Shown one piece after another: positions 1 through 8,004 of a stretch of 64,000 nucleotides of DNA (position 1 is its first letter; each line of letters starts with the position of its first letter). Under the pieces are notes generated by a model. It saw only the letters and a program-made list of their open reading frames with translations. It was not told the DNA's origin and did no database searches. The translations under genes were made by a program, and so were the position numbers. Source of the DNA: Woeseiaceae bacterium (GTDB lineage: Bacteria; Pseudomonadota; Gammaproteobacteria; Steroidobacterales; Woeseiaceae); NCBI GenBank assembly GCA_021773115.1, contig JAJFKS010000025.1, positions 62,001-126,000 of the forward strand. Direction: 5' to 3'.

Positions 1-146
1 TCATTATCGCATTCGCTATATTCATGGTCATCAAAGGCCTGAATTCGATGAAAAAGAAAGAAGAAGAGAAGCCTGCTGAGCCGCCGAAGCCTTCGGATGA
101 AGTAGTTCTCTTGACCGAAATTCGTGACTCGCTGAAGTCACGCTAA
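1..146 (+). CDS. mscL: Large-conductance mechanosensitive channel MscL, C-terminal part (5' end outside window)
   Basis: The first 48 codons to a TAA at 144-146 encode the end of a second membrane helix ([12 protein letters not shown]) followed by a charged linker rich in Lys/Glu/Pro and the amphipathic tail [12 protein letters not shown]. This is the usual C-terminal arrangement of MscL, the inner-membrane pore that opens under hypo-osmotic tension and ends in a cytoplasmic helical bundle. The gene starts upstream of the window, so the pore-lining first helix cannot be checked. A strong hairpin terminator follows 27 bases after the stop. Confidence 0.88.
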   Translation, partial: IIAFAIFMVIKGLNSMKKKEEEKPAEPPKPSDEVVLLTEIRDSLKSR

Positions 147-173
147 CAGGCAAAAGAGGTTCGCGACGGAGAT

Positions 174-203
174 CAGGGCACCCATTGGGTGCCCTGTTTT
201 TTT
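174..203 (+). terminator. Rho-independent terminator of mscL
   Basis: Perfect 10-bp stem (CAGGGCACCC / GGGTGCCCTG) with a 3-base ATT loop, followed by seven T residues. It lies between mscL and the convergent IclR gene and probably ends the mscL transcript. Confidence 0.9.
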
Positions 204-220
204 GTATAGCGAATAACTTT

Positions 221-964
221 CTAGAGCCCATTAACCCCGGAAGCTGCATTCGCCGTTTCCAAGACCATGCTGATGAGGTCGCCAATTTCAGTATCTTCCA
301 ATACGTAGCTTGGAACGGTGCAGCTCAGCGCCGCTTCGACCTGGCCGCCGATACCGTGGACAGGTGCAGCAATGCAAACCAGACCGCGGGTAATTTCCTC
401 ATCGTCGATACCATAGCCGCGCTCCAGTGTCAGGGCAAGTTCGTCGCGCAGCTTTCGGCCATCTGAAATCGTATTTTCGGTAAACGACTGAAGACTGCGG
501 CTAACAATGCGATTGATAATGCTCTTGTCTGCGTTTGCCAGAAGAACCTTGCCCATCGCCGTGCAATGCAGTGGAAAACTCTTGCCGATTTCTGAATGCA
601 GGCGAATGCCGAAGTCCTTTGATTCGATCTTGTCGAGATAAATGCCGGTATCGTCATCTCGAATTCCAAGTGTCACAACCTGCCCGGTCTTACGATGCAG
701 GGCTTCAATGTGCGGTCGGGCAATTTGACGCACGTTGTAGCTTGCGGTGACTGCGGCACCGAGCTTGGCCAGCAGCAGGCCGAAGCGGTATTCGCGGCTG
801 GCCTCGTCGAAGGTCAACGCACCCAGTGAAACGAGCTCGGCCAGGAGCCTGTGCACCGTTGCCTTCGGAAGGGCGGTGGTCGCGACAATGTCGCTGAACG
901 AGTGACCGCCGTCCGATTGCCGAACCGCCTCAAGAATCCTGAATCCTTTGCTGAGGGCACCCAC
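221..964 (-). CDS. IclR-family transcriptional regulator
   Basis: 247-residue cytoplasmic DNA-binding regulator. The N-terminal winged helix-turn-helix (about residues 1-65, with the typical IclR opening GALSKGFRILEAV and the helix LPKATVHRLLAEL) is followed by an IclR effector-binding domain with the usual HCTAMGKVLLA and RGYGIDDEE segments. The start is GTG at 964, chosen because AGGAG precedes it at good spacing. It is divergent from the KDPG aldolase/KDG kinase operon across a short region carrying two palindromes, so it most likely represses that operon and responds to a keto-sugar acid, as KdgR does; the effector is inferred from context only. Confidence 0.88.
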   Translation of the reverse strand: MGALSKGFRILEAVRQSDGGHSFSDIVATTALPKATVHRLLAELVSLGALTFDEASREYRFGLLLAKLGAAVTASYNVRQIARPHIEALHRKTGQVVTLGIRDDDTGIYLDKIESKDFGIRLHSEIGKSFPLHCTAMGKVLLANADKSIINRIVSRSLQSFTENTISDGRKLRDELALTLERGYGIDDEEITRGLVCIAAPVHGIGGQVEAALSCTVPSYVLEDTEIGDLISMVLETANAASGVNGL

Positions 965-1012
965 GTTTGTTTTCTCCTATGATTGACAGAAACAGAAGAC
1001 TCGTGCCTAATA

Positions 1013-1048
1013 GTTCTATAAGTAGAACATAGTTTCATATATGAAACT
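1013..1048. promoter_or_regulatory. Two palindromic operators between the IclR gene and eda
   Basis: A perfect 18-bp palindrome AGTTTCATATATGAAACT lies at 1031-1048, and a second inverted repeat GTTCTA-N4-TAGAAC at 1013-1028. Their centres are 19 bp apart. The half-sites (TGAAAC-like) resemble those bound by KdgR-type IclR proteins, although the order of half-sites differs from the textbook KdgR site. Their position between the divergent regulator and catabolic genes makes them the probable binding sites of the adjacent IclR protein. Confidence 0.75.
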
Positions 1049-1074
1049 ACCTTTAATTATTCACTACCAAGCGA

Positions 1075-1728
1075 ATGGTCACTAAAATGAAAGATATCAA
1101 CAAGATACTAGCTGATAATCCCGTTGTCCCCCTGGTCCAGTCCGACGATCCGGCGTCGGCCGTCGCTATATCGCGTGCGCTGGCTGCGGGTGGACTGACC
1201 GTCGTAGAGGTCGTTTTTCGAACGGATCGGGCACTCGAATGCCTGCAAGCGGTTGCCGATGACGTGCCGGAAGTGATCGCCGGTGCCGGGACGGTGTTGA
1301 GTGCGGCGCAGGCACAGGCAGCGATCGATAGCGGCGCCAGGTTCATCGTATCGCCCGGTCTCGATGACGGTGTGGTGAAAGTCGCAAAGGACAATAAGGT
1401 CCCAATTTACCCCGGCATCATGACGCCGAGTGAATTGCAGCGCGCATTCAATCTAGGGCTCGATACCGTGAAATTTTTTCCAGCATCGATTGCGGGCGGC
1501 ATCCCGGCTATCAAGGCACTTTCCAGCGTATTTCGAGGCATTCGATTCATGCCGACCGGTGGTGTATCCGCGGCCAACCTGGCAGATTTTCTGGCTGTGC
1601 CGGCGGTACTCGCGTGCGGCGGCAGCTGGCTTACGCCGAAATCAGCAATCGATGAAGGCAACTTCGACGCAATTACCAAATTGGCACAAGAAGCGATTGC
1701 CATCGCTCGTACTGCACGAGGAGAATAA
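1075..1728 (+). CDS. eda: 2-dehydro-3-deoxy-phosphogluconate (KDPG) aldolase
   Basis: 217-residue class I aldolase that splits KDPG into pyruvate and glyceraldehyde 3-phosphate in the Entner-Doudoroff pathway. Visible signatures are the catalytic glutamate in VVEVVFR, the AGAGTVLS loop, the Schiff-base lysine in TVKFFPAS and the phosphate-binding PTGGV segment; the length is normal for the family. An alternative ATG lies 12 bases downstream at 1087, and neither start has a clear Shine-Dalgarno sequence. The stop is only 2 bases from the KDG kinase start, so the two are co-transcribed, and with the kinase they convert 2-keto-3-deoxygluconate to central metabolites. Confidence 0.93.
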   Translation: MVTKMKDINKILADNPVVPLVQSDDPASAVAISRALAAGGLTVVEVVFRTDRALECLQAVADDVPEVIAGAGTVLSAAQAQAAIDSGARFIVSPGLDDGVVKVAKDNKVPIYPGIMTPSELQRAFNLGLDTVKFFPASIAGGIPAIKALSSVFRGIRFMPTGGVSAANLADFLAVPAVLACGGSWLTPKSAIDEGNFDAITKLAQEAIAIARTARGE

Positions 1729-1730
1729 TA

Positions 1731-2759
1731 ATGAGTGAATTCCTGAGCTTTGGCGAAATCATGCTGCGTCTGAAATCGCCAGGACACGAGCGTTTCTTCC
1801 AGTCACCATCGCTGGAGGCGACCTTTGGTGGCGGCGAGTCAAATGTTGCGGTTGCGCTGGCGAACTACGGGCTTGATGCCGGTTTCATCACCGCATTGCC
1901 GAACAACGATATCGCAGAGGCGTGTATTCGGGAAGTTCGAGGTTTTGGCGTAGACACCCGTCATATCCGCCGAAGTGGTTCGCGCGTAGGCATCTATTAT
2001 CTTGAAGGCGGTGCAAATCAGCGTCCGAGCAAAGTTATCTACGATCGAGCCAACTCGTCAATCGCGGAATGCGGGCCAGGCGACTTCGACTGGAAAACAA
2101 TCTTCAAAGGCGCGAAGTGGTTCCACATTACTGGCATTACACCGGCGTTGTCTCAGTCCGCTGCCGATCTGTCACTCGAAGCTTGTAAAGCGGCGAAAGC
2201 GGCGGGTGTTACTGTGTCCTGCGATTTCAATTTCCGCGGCAAGCTGTGGAAGTACGGCAAGACGGCTCCGGAAGTGATGCGAGAGTTGGTGAAGTATGTC
2301 GACGTCGGTATCGCCAACGAAGAGGACTGTCAGAAGTCGCTTGGCATATCCGTCGATGTCGATGTCGAAGCCGGCGAACTGGATACGGCGAAATACGAGG
2401 CTCTGTCGAAAAAAATGATGGAGATCTACCCAAACCTGTCAATCATGGCGATCACTTTGCGCGAAAGTCGCAGTGCGGATACCAATGGCTGGTCTGCCTG
2501 TTTAAGAGACGCAGATGGCTTCAAGCTGTCACGTCATTATGAAATCACTGACATCATCGATCGGGTAGGCGGTGGCGACAGTTTCGCGTCCGGCTTGATT
2601 GGCGGTCTCGCCTTGCATGACGATCGTCAGCAGGCGCTCGAATTCGCGGTGGCGGCGAGCTGTCTCAAGCACTCAATCTCCGGTGACTTCAATCGTGTGT
2701 CGGTTGCGGAAGTGCGCAATCTGATGGGCGGTGATGGGTCGGGACGGGTGCAACGCTGA
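1731..2759 (+). CDS. kdgK: 2-dehydro-3-deoxygluconokinase (KDG kinase), PfkB family
   Basis: 342-residue sugar kinase that phosphorylates 2-keto-3-deoxygluconate to KDPG, the substrate of the preceding aldolase. The N-terminal FGEIMLRL and [15 protein letters not shown] segments and the C-terminal PfkB signature [12 protein letters not shown], which holds the catalytic aspartate, are all present. It overlaps the downstream lipoprotein start by one base (TGATG), indicating translational coupling. There is no sign of damage. Confidence 0.93.
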   Translation: MSEFLSFGEIMLRLKSPGHERFFQSPSLEATFGGGESNVAVALANYGLDAGFITALPNNDIAEACIREVRGFGVDTRHIRRSGSRVGIYYLEGGANQRPSKVIYDRANSSIAECGPGDFDWKTIFKGAKWFHITGITPALSQSAADLSLEACKAAKAAGVTVSCDFNFRGKLWKYGKTAPEVMRELVKYVDVGIANEEDCQKSLGISVDVDVEAGELDTAKYEALSKKMMEIYPNLSIMAITLRESRSADTNGWSACLRDADGFKLSRHYEITDIIDRVGGGDSFASGLIGGLALHDDRQQALEFAVAASCLKHSISGDFNRVSVAEVRNLMGGDGSGRVQR

Positions 2760-3289
2760 TGAAAACGATTCACAGTAAATTGTGGTTGGTCGCTTTAATG
2801 CTTGTCGTTTCCGCCTGTGGCGGTAACGATGCTGACGGCGGCCGTAAAGTCGACGCATCCGGAAAGATTGCCACAGATCTCGACGCGGTTCCCGCTGAGG
2901 TCGTCGCCGCCGCGAAGGCGGCTCGGCCGGACCTCACCATAACTGCAGCGGAATTCGAAACACGAGACGGTAACGATTACTACGAACTTGGCGGAATGCT
3001 GCCTGACGGCAGTGAGTGGGAACTCGATATGACGAGAATCGACGGTGTCTGGATAGTTGCCGAAACTCAGCGCGATATTGGAATGGAGTTGGTGCACGAC
3101 GCAGTTGTCGGTACGCTTGAGACCAAGTTCCCCGGTTGGACGCCGAATCGTATTATTGAAAGCGACCAGGGTGACGGCGTGATTGTTTACGAATTCTTCG
3201 GCAAGAACGAGGATGGGGAAGACACCAAGGTCGAAGTCAAGCTGGAAGACGGCCATGCGGAATTACTGATCGACGAATGGGTGCATTAA
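2759..3289 (+). CDS. Predicted lipoprotein with PepSY-like repeats
   Basis: 176-residue protein with a signal peptide ending in a lipobox (LVVSAC, lipidated Cys20), so probably anchored in a membrane. The mature part appears to hold two copies of a PepSY-like fold: an Ala-rich helix with RPDLTITAAEF followed by YYELGGML strands, and a second unit with FPGWTPNRIIE and VIVYEFFGK. Such domains bind ligands or inhibit extracytoplasmic enzymes in characterised proteins; no function is established here. The start overlaps the kdgK stop, so it is expressed with the KDG operon, which is an unusual partner for a PepSY-like lipoprotein. Confidence 0.7.
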   Translation: MKTIHSKLWLVALMLVVSACGGNDADGGRKVDASGKIATDLDAVPAEVVAAAKAARPDLTITAAEFETRDGNDYYELGGMLPDGSEWELDMTRIDGVWIVAETQRDIGMELVHDAVVGTLETKFPGWTPNRIIESDQGDGVIVYEFFGKNEDGEDTKVEVKLEDGHAELLIDEWVH

Positions 3290-3776
3290 TTACTGGCAGG
3301 TCGGTACAATCGGCGTCCCGCTAATAATCAATCGTTTGTTTGGTATGAAAAGTAAGGATCAAGATTCGCTAACGTCAGTGTTATTCGTCTGCATGGGCAT
3401 TATTTTTTTATTAGTTTAGAAACAATTGCTTATGCGATTCAGGCACAACTTGGGCTACAAGTTAGTGTCGGATCGTACTAGGTTTCGTGCCGGGCGTAAG
3501 CGCAGGTGTGGTAACGGCGATAGCCGAACCGGACAACAGATTTAGATCTACTGAGCACTGCCCCCCGAAGGCAATTCAACACTCGCTAGTTATCATAAGC
3601 CTCCGAGAATAACGCCAATCAGAACAATCACATACGGTCACGTTCGATAACGTTGCGTCACGTTGGATCACGTTCGCACTGTGGCAGTATTGTGGCGGCC
3701 AATCAGGTTCTTGTTTCGGTACGAATATGCTAAAATACACCAATAGTATGACAATTGAGTAGAGTCGGAGACCACA
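3290..3776. other. Gene-free stretch before the parDE operon
   Basis: 487 bases with no convincing gene. The only structure I can support is the run of tandem 10-bp repeats at 3639-3678, listed separately. The stretch marks the transition from the KDG operon to accessory DNA. Confidence 0.6.
3639..3678. repeat. Four tandem 10-bp repeats (CACGTTCGAT-like)
   Basis: Four consecutive 10-base units begin with CACGTT, AACGTT, CACGTT and CACGTT at 3639, 3649, 3659 and 3669; the preceding ten bases (3629-3638) look like a decayed fifth unit. One helical turn per unit puts every copy on the same face of the DNA. They lie about 100 bp upstream of the antitoxin start and could be binding sites for the ParD-type protein or for an unrelated factor. 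Confidence 0.7.
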
Positions 3777-4031
3777 ATGACGACAGTCAGAAAGACCATC
3801 ACGCTTACATCCAAACTGGATGAATGGATCAAGTCCCAGACCAACGACGGTGAATTCACCAATGATAGCGAGTACATCCGCGATCTGGTCCGGCGTGATC
3901 AGGATCAAAAGAGCAAACTACTGGCGCTAAAAGCGGCTATCCAGGAAGGACTGGACAGCGGTGTTAGCGATCGGACGGTAGGGGAGATCTGGGCGGAAGC
4001 AGAGGCTCGTCACCAGGCCAAGAGTGGCTGA
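3777..4031 (+). CDS. parD: Type II antitoxin, ParD family
   Basis: 84-residue protein with an N-terminal ribbon-helix-helix DNA-binding domain (VRKTITLTSKLDEWI... through IRDLVRRD, about residues 4-42) and a C-terminal tail expected to wrap the toxin. It neutralises the downstream ParE and usually represses its own operon. The reading frame overlaps parE by 8 bases, as in coupled toxin-antitoxin operons. It sits next to a tRNA fragment and insertion-sequence debris, a common accessory location. Confidence 0.88.
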   Translation: MTTVRKTITLTSKLDEWIKSQTNDGEFTNDSEYIRDLVRRDQDQKSKLLALKAAIQEGLDSGVSDRTVGEIWAEAEARHQAKSG

Positions 4032-4314
4032 CTTCTTCCTCAGTGAGCGTGCGGCAGAGGACATTGAGGAAATGGCCGAATACGGATTTACGAACTTCGG
4101 TGTCTCGAAATCCCGAGAGTATGGTCAAGGCTTGGAAGTCTGTCTCGCCCAATTAGCTATGTCACCGTTGATGGGACTTGGCGCGGACGAACTGGCCGAT
4201 GATCTTCGGCGTTTTTTGTACGGGTCTCACTGGATTTTCTACGTGCAACGACCCGGTGGCATTCACGTTGTTCGTGTCCTGCAGAAAAACATGGATTTTG
4301 TACGGCACTTGTAA
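4024..4314 (+). CDS. parE: Type II toxin, ParE/RelE superfamily
   Basis: 96-residue basic protein with the ParE fold pattern: N-terminal FLSERAAEDIEEMAEYG helix pair, a middle segment LRRFLYGSHWIFYVQ and C-terminal IHVVRVLQKNMDF. ParE toxins block DNA gyrase, whereas RelE relatives cleave mRNA; the pairing with a ParD-type antitoxin favours ParE. It is the second gene of the pair, overlaps the antitoxin by 8 bases and looks intact. Confidence 0.87.
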   Translation: MADFFLSERAAEDIEEMAEYGFTNFGVSKSREYGQGLEVCLAQLAMSPLMGLGADELADDLRRFLYGSHWIFYVQRPGGIHVVRVLQKNMDFVRHL

Positions 4315-4393
4315 TTGCAAAATATTTTACTGCTCATCTGAGCGTTCCAAAGAATTGAACTTTCAAATCAGGCCGCTCTTTGAATGTACTGGT

Positions 4394-4443
4394 GGTGGCT
4401 TCGGACCAGGTGGTTGGGAGTTCGAATCTCTCCGGGCGCGCCA
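4394..4443 (+). pseudogene. 3' fragment of tRNA-Arg (anticodon UCG), possible attachment-site remnant
   Basis: The stretch reads as the anticodon loop CTTCGGA (anticodon TCG at 4401-4403), a variable loop, T stem GGGAG, T loop TTCGAAT, T stem CTCTC, acceptor strand CGGGCGC, discriminator G and an encoded CCA at 4441-4443. The upper anticodon stem is broken and no D arm or 5' acceptor strand lies upstream. The acceptor strand fits tRNA-Arg genes that begin GCGCCCG. Truncated 3' tRNA ends are typical of att sites left by tRNA-targeting integrases, although no integrase is seen here. Confidence 0.78.
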
Positions 4444-4448
4444 ATTAA

Positions 4449-4486
4449 AACAAGGTGTTAACCGGTCACATGGTTTACACCTTGTT
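4449..4486. repeat. 10-bp inverted repeat, probable insertion-sequence end
   Basis: AACAAGGTGT at 4449-4458 and ACACCTTGTT at 4477-4486 form a perfect 10-bp inverted repeat around an 18-base spacer, directly beside the tRNA fragment. The adjoining text with GGTTTACACC and CACATAGTTAACA resembles the ends of some insertion sequences, but no transposase remains nearby, so the assignment is tentative. Confidence 0.4.
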
Positions 4487-4791
4487 CCGGACACATAGTT
4501 AACATGTCGAGTAGCTCAACTGGAGGTTGATTGTAAATAGGCATCGAATCTTGACCCATCTCGGCAACAGGAAACAATGGCTTGTACTACGAACTGGCGC
4601 CGAAACCGGGTCAAATTCGCACACCGGTTCACACACCGGTTAATTAGAGCAATTATGGGTGTCCTAAAAAAATTGTTGCTGTCGCTCGATGAAGAACTAT
4701 CGCGCCCGGGCGTGTCTCACCGATCCTTGCCAGATAGTGCCCAATCGGCATAGGCAACTGTTCGAAAACTGTCTGACCCGGCGAGAAACAA

Positions 4792-4819
4792 TTGACATTT
4801 AACGTTAAAAACGTATAAC
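4792..4819 (+). promoter_or_regulatory. Promoter with operator in the spacer, ceramidase-like gene A
   Basis: TTGACA at 4792-4797 and TATAAC at 4814-4819 are separated by 16 bp. The perfect palindrome TTTAACGTTAAA (4798-4809) fills the spacer directly after the -35, where a bound repressor would block RNA polymerase. It is the most symmetrical of the eleven copies of this motif. Confidence 0.82.
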
Positions 4820-4858
4820 TTAAACACGCACCCTTGGTAGTCGAGAAAAAGTCAGAAA

Positions 4859-6421
4859 ATGAAACGTCGAAACGTAATCAAAACCGCAGGAGTGGCGGCG
4901 GGTTTGGCGTGGCTCGGCATGCCAGCTATCGGTTCAGGTAAGCCCGTAAAGTCGAAACTGCGGGTGGCAGCCAGTAGCTTCGAAACACACTTTGAAGCAG
5001 GGGCGCCTACCTTTGGTTACTCCGGCGAGACGGTGAAAAATGCAGCCGGACCATTGAAAACAACTGTATTGCTGGTTGAAGACGGCAGTAAACGGCTCTG
5101 TTTGATCACTTCCGATCTTCGCGTCGAAATCTTAAACGTAAATCACTTTCTTCGAGCGGAGGCGGCCAAAGTGTTGGGGCTCGATCCCTCGGAGGTTTTA
5201 TTCTTCACTTCTCACAACCATAGCGTATCGCCGTTGGCCGAAGTCGAAGTGAAGAGTTTCGTGTGGTATCAAAAGTCGCTTGATGAGCTTCCAGAAGTGA
5301 AACTCTTCCCTGTGGGTAAACGTTTCTTGGCTTCGTTACAACAGCACCTCGGCAAGTTGTCCAACAAGCTTGAGCCAGTCACTGTGGCTTGGGCGCAGGG
5401 CAGCGAAGGGCGCATTACCTATAATCGCAAGGGGCGGCGGGCAGATGGCTCCACCTATTTCATGCGGGAGGAGGACCGCGAGCTGATGGGTAAGGACTTC
5501 AGCGGGGATATCGACAAGGAAGTACCCGTGGTAGTTTTTCGCAATGAAAAAGAGAAGCCGATTGCCGCCTTGCTACAGTTTACAGGACATCCAGTAACAA
5601 GTTATCACCCTGAGAACCTCACGATTTTTGGCGATTATCCTTCAGTTGCTGCTGATGTCCTGAGTCAAGCTCTGGGTGAAGGTGGAGAGCCGGTGCCTGT
5701 CGCATTTTTACAAGGGTGTGGCGGGGATTCCAGCTCCAAAGAGATGTTTATTGGGGGCGTATCGCGGGCACGGGAGTTCGGAGAAATGCTTGGGCAGAGT
5801 GCGGTCGATTCGCTGGCGGATCTTAAACCGTCTCGACTTGCGGGCATGGACTACGTAGAACAAAAAGTAGGCATACCGCTAGCGCCTCTCCCGGCGAAAG
5901 AAATAATTCTAAACGAAATCGAAGAGATGAAAGATTTCATTCGTCGAGCAAACGCAGGCGACGAAGACACACTCTCGTGCGTTGGACAGAATTTCCCGAG
6001 GGCACTTACGCCAAAATATCGCGGTGCCTTGGTTGGTATGCTGTTGGATTGGAACGAATGGGCGCTTTCTAAGTACAAACAGGGTAAGGACGGCGAAGTG
6101 ATGCAGTCGCTGGATGTACCGCTTTATGTTCTGAGGTTGGGCGATGTCGCAATAGCGGGGATGCCGTTCGAGCCGTTCTTGGGCATCGGCCGTCAGATCC
6201 GCACACAATCACCTTTTCCGCTGACCATCCCTTGCGGGTACGTGAACGAAACGCACGGATACGTTACGGATTCCGCCAACACGGGTGACCGCGAATACAT
6301 GAGCTCGTTTTACCGCTATACCAAGTTCCGCCCCCCGTTTGCCAAGCCTGCCGGTGATGTGGTGGCTGATCGTGCGGTTGAAACGCTTCGCGGGTTTTGG
6401 AACGAGCGACAAACGACATGA
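4859..6421 (+). CDS. Tat-exported neutral/alkaline ceramidase-superfamily hydrolase (paralog A)
   Basis: 520-residue protein with a twin-arginine signal (KRRNVIK, then a hydrophobic stretch to about residue 25), so exported folded to the periplasm. The body matches the neutral/alkaline ceramidase N-terminal domain family, zinc amidases acting on N-acyl bonds: the metal-site motif SHNHS (His119, His121), FTGHPVTSYHPE, LQGCGGDSSSKEMF and the C-terminal GYVTDSANTGDREYMS. It shares with three other proteins in the window a signature GSEGRITYNRKGRRADGSTY. It is the most divergent of the four. It heads an operon with an acid-sugar dehydratase and a hydroxyacid dehydrogenase behind a LacI-type operator. 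The true substrate is unknown; a ceramide is only one possibility. Confidence 0.8.
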   Translation: MKRRNVIKTAGVAAGLAWLGMPAIGSGKPVKSKLRVAASSFETHFEAGAPTFGYSGETVKNAAGPLKTTVLLVEDGSKRLCLITSDLRVEILNVNHFLRAEAAKVLGLDPSEVLFFTSHNHSVSPLAEVEVKSFVWYQKSLDELPEVKLFPVGKRFLASLQQHLGKLSNKLEPVTVAWAQGSEGRITYNRKGRRADGSTYFMREEDRELMGKDFSGDIDKEVPVVVFRNEKEKPIAALLQFTGHPVTSYHPENLTIFGDYPSVAADVLSQALGEGGEPVPVAFLQGCGGDSSSKEMFIGGVSRAREFGEMLGQSAVDSLADLKPSRLAGMDYVEQKVGIPLAPLPAKEIILNEIEEMKDFIRRANAGDEDTLSCVGQNFPRALTPKYRGALVGMLLDWNEWALSKYKQGKDGEVMQSLDVPLYVLRLGDVAIAGMPFEPFLGIGRQIRTQSPFPLTIPCGYVNETHGYVTDSANTGDREYMSSFYRYTKFRPPFAKPAGDVVADRAVETLRGFWNERQTT

Positions 6422-6621
6422 ATTAGCGGCTTTCGCCGAGCCGTCAAATTCTGTGCGCGCCGCTACCACTCGTTGTCGACTGTCCGGACGGTTGTCGTTC
6501 TGTTTGCCGGAATACGGGCTGCTGCACTCTATACCTGAGTACGACCTAACTCGCTCTCGATTTGACCGAGCCTGTTGCTGTGACAGCTGTGCAGCGTCGC
6601 TGAAGAATACGGGAATCGGAT

Positions 6622-7851
6622 TTGAAGATTATTGATGTGAAAACTGCCCTGCTTACTGGGCCTCTGACAAACGATCCATCCTTGCTGGTGTTTCGAAAAC
6701 TTCGTTCTGCTGCGTTCATTGAGATTCATATGGACAGCGGAATCATCGGCATTGGCGAAACCTACATCGGCTACTTCGTGCCTGAGGTAGTGCCCAACAT
6801 CGTCGATTTCTTCAGGTCCATTCTTGTAGGTCTGACCGACGACGAGATCCAGCCTGGCCAAATCTACGATCGCATGATGCGCTGCGCTCACTTCTGGGCG
6901 CGGACCGGAATGGCGGTCAGCGTTCTTGCCGGTATTGAAGCAGCGTTGTGGGACCTGCGAGGGAAGCTCGATAATAAGCCTGTATACGAATTACTCGGTG
7001 GGACAAAATACGATCGCCTCCTCTGCTACGCCACGGGTTCCGTCAGCAACTACCCCTGGCCGAAGCTGAATGCTAAAATTGAACAGTATCGAGTTGCTGG
7101 CTTCCGCGCTGCCAAGTTCGCTGCCGGGTGGTACGACGCAAGCAATCAGTGCGTTTTTAACAGTACGTCCCCACAGGAATGGGCTGATATCGAATCAGAA
7201 AAACTCGAAGCCATCGGCCGCACCACTAGTGGCGACTTCGCTATCTGCATGGATGGGCATATGGATAATATGCATCACGCCGACCTGCGACCCTGGACGA
7301 TCGATATAGCAAAAACTGTTATGCAAGCTATCGAGCCCTATGGCCTTCTCTTCTTCGAAGAGCCTTTCAATTACGATCAGGTCAATGACTATGCGGAGCT
7401 TTGCCGAAGCACCACGGTCGACATCGCAGGCGGCGAATGCCTTACAACACCCAACGAGTTTCAAGCCTTCGCCGATCTCGACGCGCTGGATATCGCACAA
7501 CCTGACGCGTCCTTCATCGGTATCGGGACTTTTGTAGATGTGGCCACTATGTTCGCAAAACGCGGTCGCCAAATCGCAACCCACGCGTGGAGCAGTGGTG
7601 CCGGCATCATGGCGAATATCCACGCCGCATTCGCCTCACCCGGCATCGCTATCGTCGAAATTCCTCCGCTCGCCGGGCCGTTGCATACCGAAGTATGGGT
7701 TCCCGGCTTGCGATTTGAGGATGGCTACATCCTCCCGCCTGATGCACCCGGCCTTGGCGTCACACTCACCGAAGAGATAAAAAATCGCTTCCCCTTCATT
7801 CCGGGTAGCGGCGAGTTCAACCCGGTGCCTGGCAAACTACAAGTGATGTAG
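6622..7851 (+). CDS. Enolase-superfamily acid-sugar dehydratase (mandelate racemase/muconate lactonizing type)
   Basis: 409-residue TIM-barrel enzyme with an N-terminal capping domain. Metal ligands appear in CMDGHMDN, FFEEPF and AGGECLTT; the lysine in AAKFAAGW and histidine in ATHAWSSGAG are the likely acid/base residues. Family members dehydrate aldonic acids such as galactonate or mannonate to 2-keto-3-deoxy acids. I chose the TTG at 6622 because the protein then begins MKIIDVKT, the conserved family opening. It lies 200 bases after paralog A in the same direction with no operator between, so it is probably in the same transcript. The sugar-acid product could feed KDG kinase and aldolase at the start of the window. 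Confidence 0.85.
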   Translation: MKIIDVKTALLTGPLTNDPSLLVFRKLRSAAFIEIHMDSGIIGIGETYIGYFVPEVVPNIVDFFRSILVGLTDDEIQPGQIYDRMMRCAHFWARTGMAVSVLAGIEAALWDLRGKLDNKPVYELLGGTKYDRLLCYATGSVSNYPWPKLNAKIEQYRVAGFRAAKFAAGWYDASNQCVFNSTSPQEWADIESEKLEAIGRTTSGDFAICMDGHMDNMHHADLRPWTIDIAKTVMQAIEPYGLLFFEEPFNYDQVNDYAELCRSTTVDIAGGECLTTPNEFQAFADLDALDIAQPDASFIGIGTFVDVATMFAKRGRQIATHAWSSGAGIMANIHAAFASPGIAIVEIPPLAGPLHTEVWVPGLRFEDGYILPPDAPGLGVTLTEEIKNRFPFIPGSGEFNPVPGKLQVM

Positions 7852-8004
7852 ATGCCTTCTGCGTGCACAGGACATCATCGCACAGCCTGGCAGGTGTGGA
7901 TTGAGACAGCGAACACCTTCCTGCGCTTTGGGAAGCTCACAAATCGATGCCCCCTTTTTTTCGAGTGAAAGTTTTTGTGCCCGAACAAGCCGCGAAGTAA
8001 TTAT

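Larger units (their letters stand above)
4315..4858. other. Intergenic junction with tRNA and insertion-sequence debris
   Basis: 544 bases without a credible gene. It contains the tRNA-Arg 3' fragment (4394-4443), an inverted repeat (4449-4486), two copies of CACACCGGTT-like sequence near 4619-4642, and finally the regulated promoter of the first ceramidase-like gene. It marks the left edge of the catabolic island. Confidence 0.6.

Noticed and set aside
4798-4809. TNTAACGTTAAA motif as a simple AT-rich promoter element
   Set aside because: The CG-centred core with fixed spacing to -35 or -10 in front of ten functionally related units is better explained as an operator.
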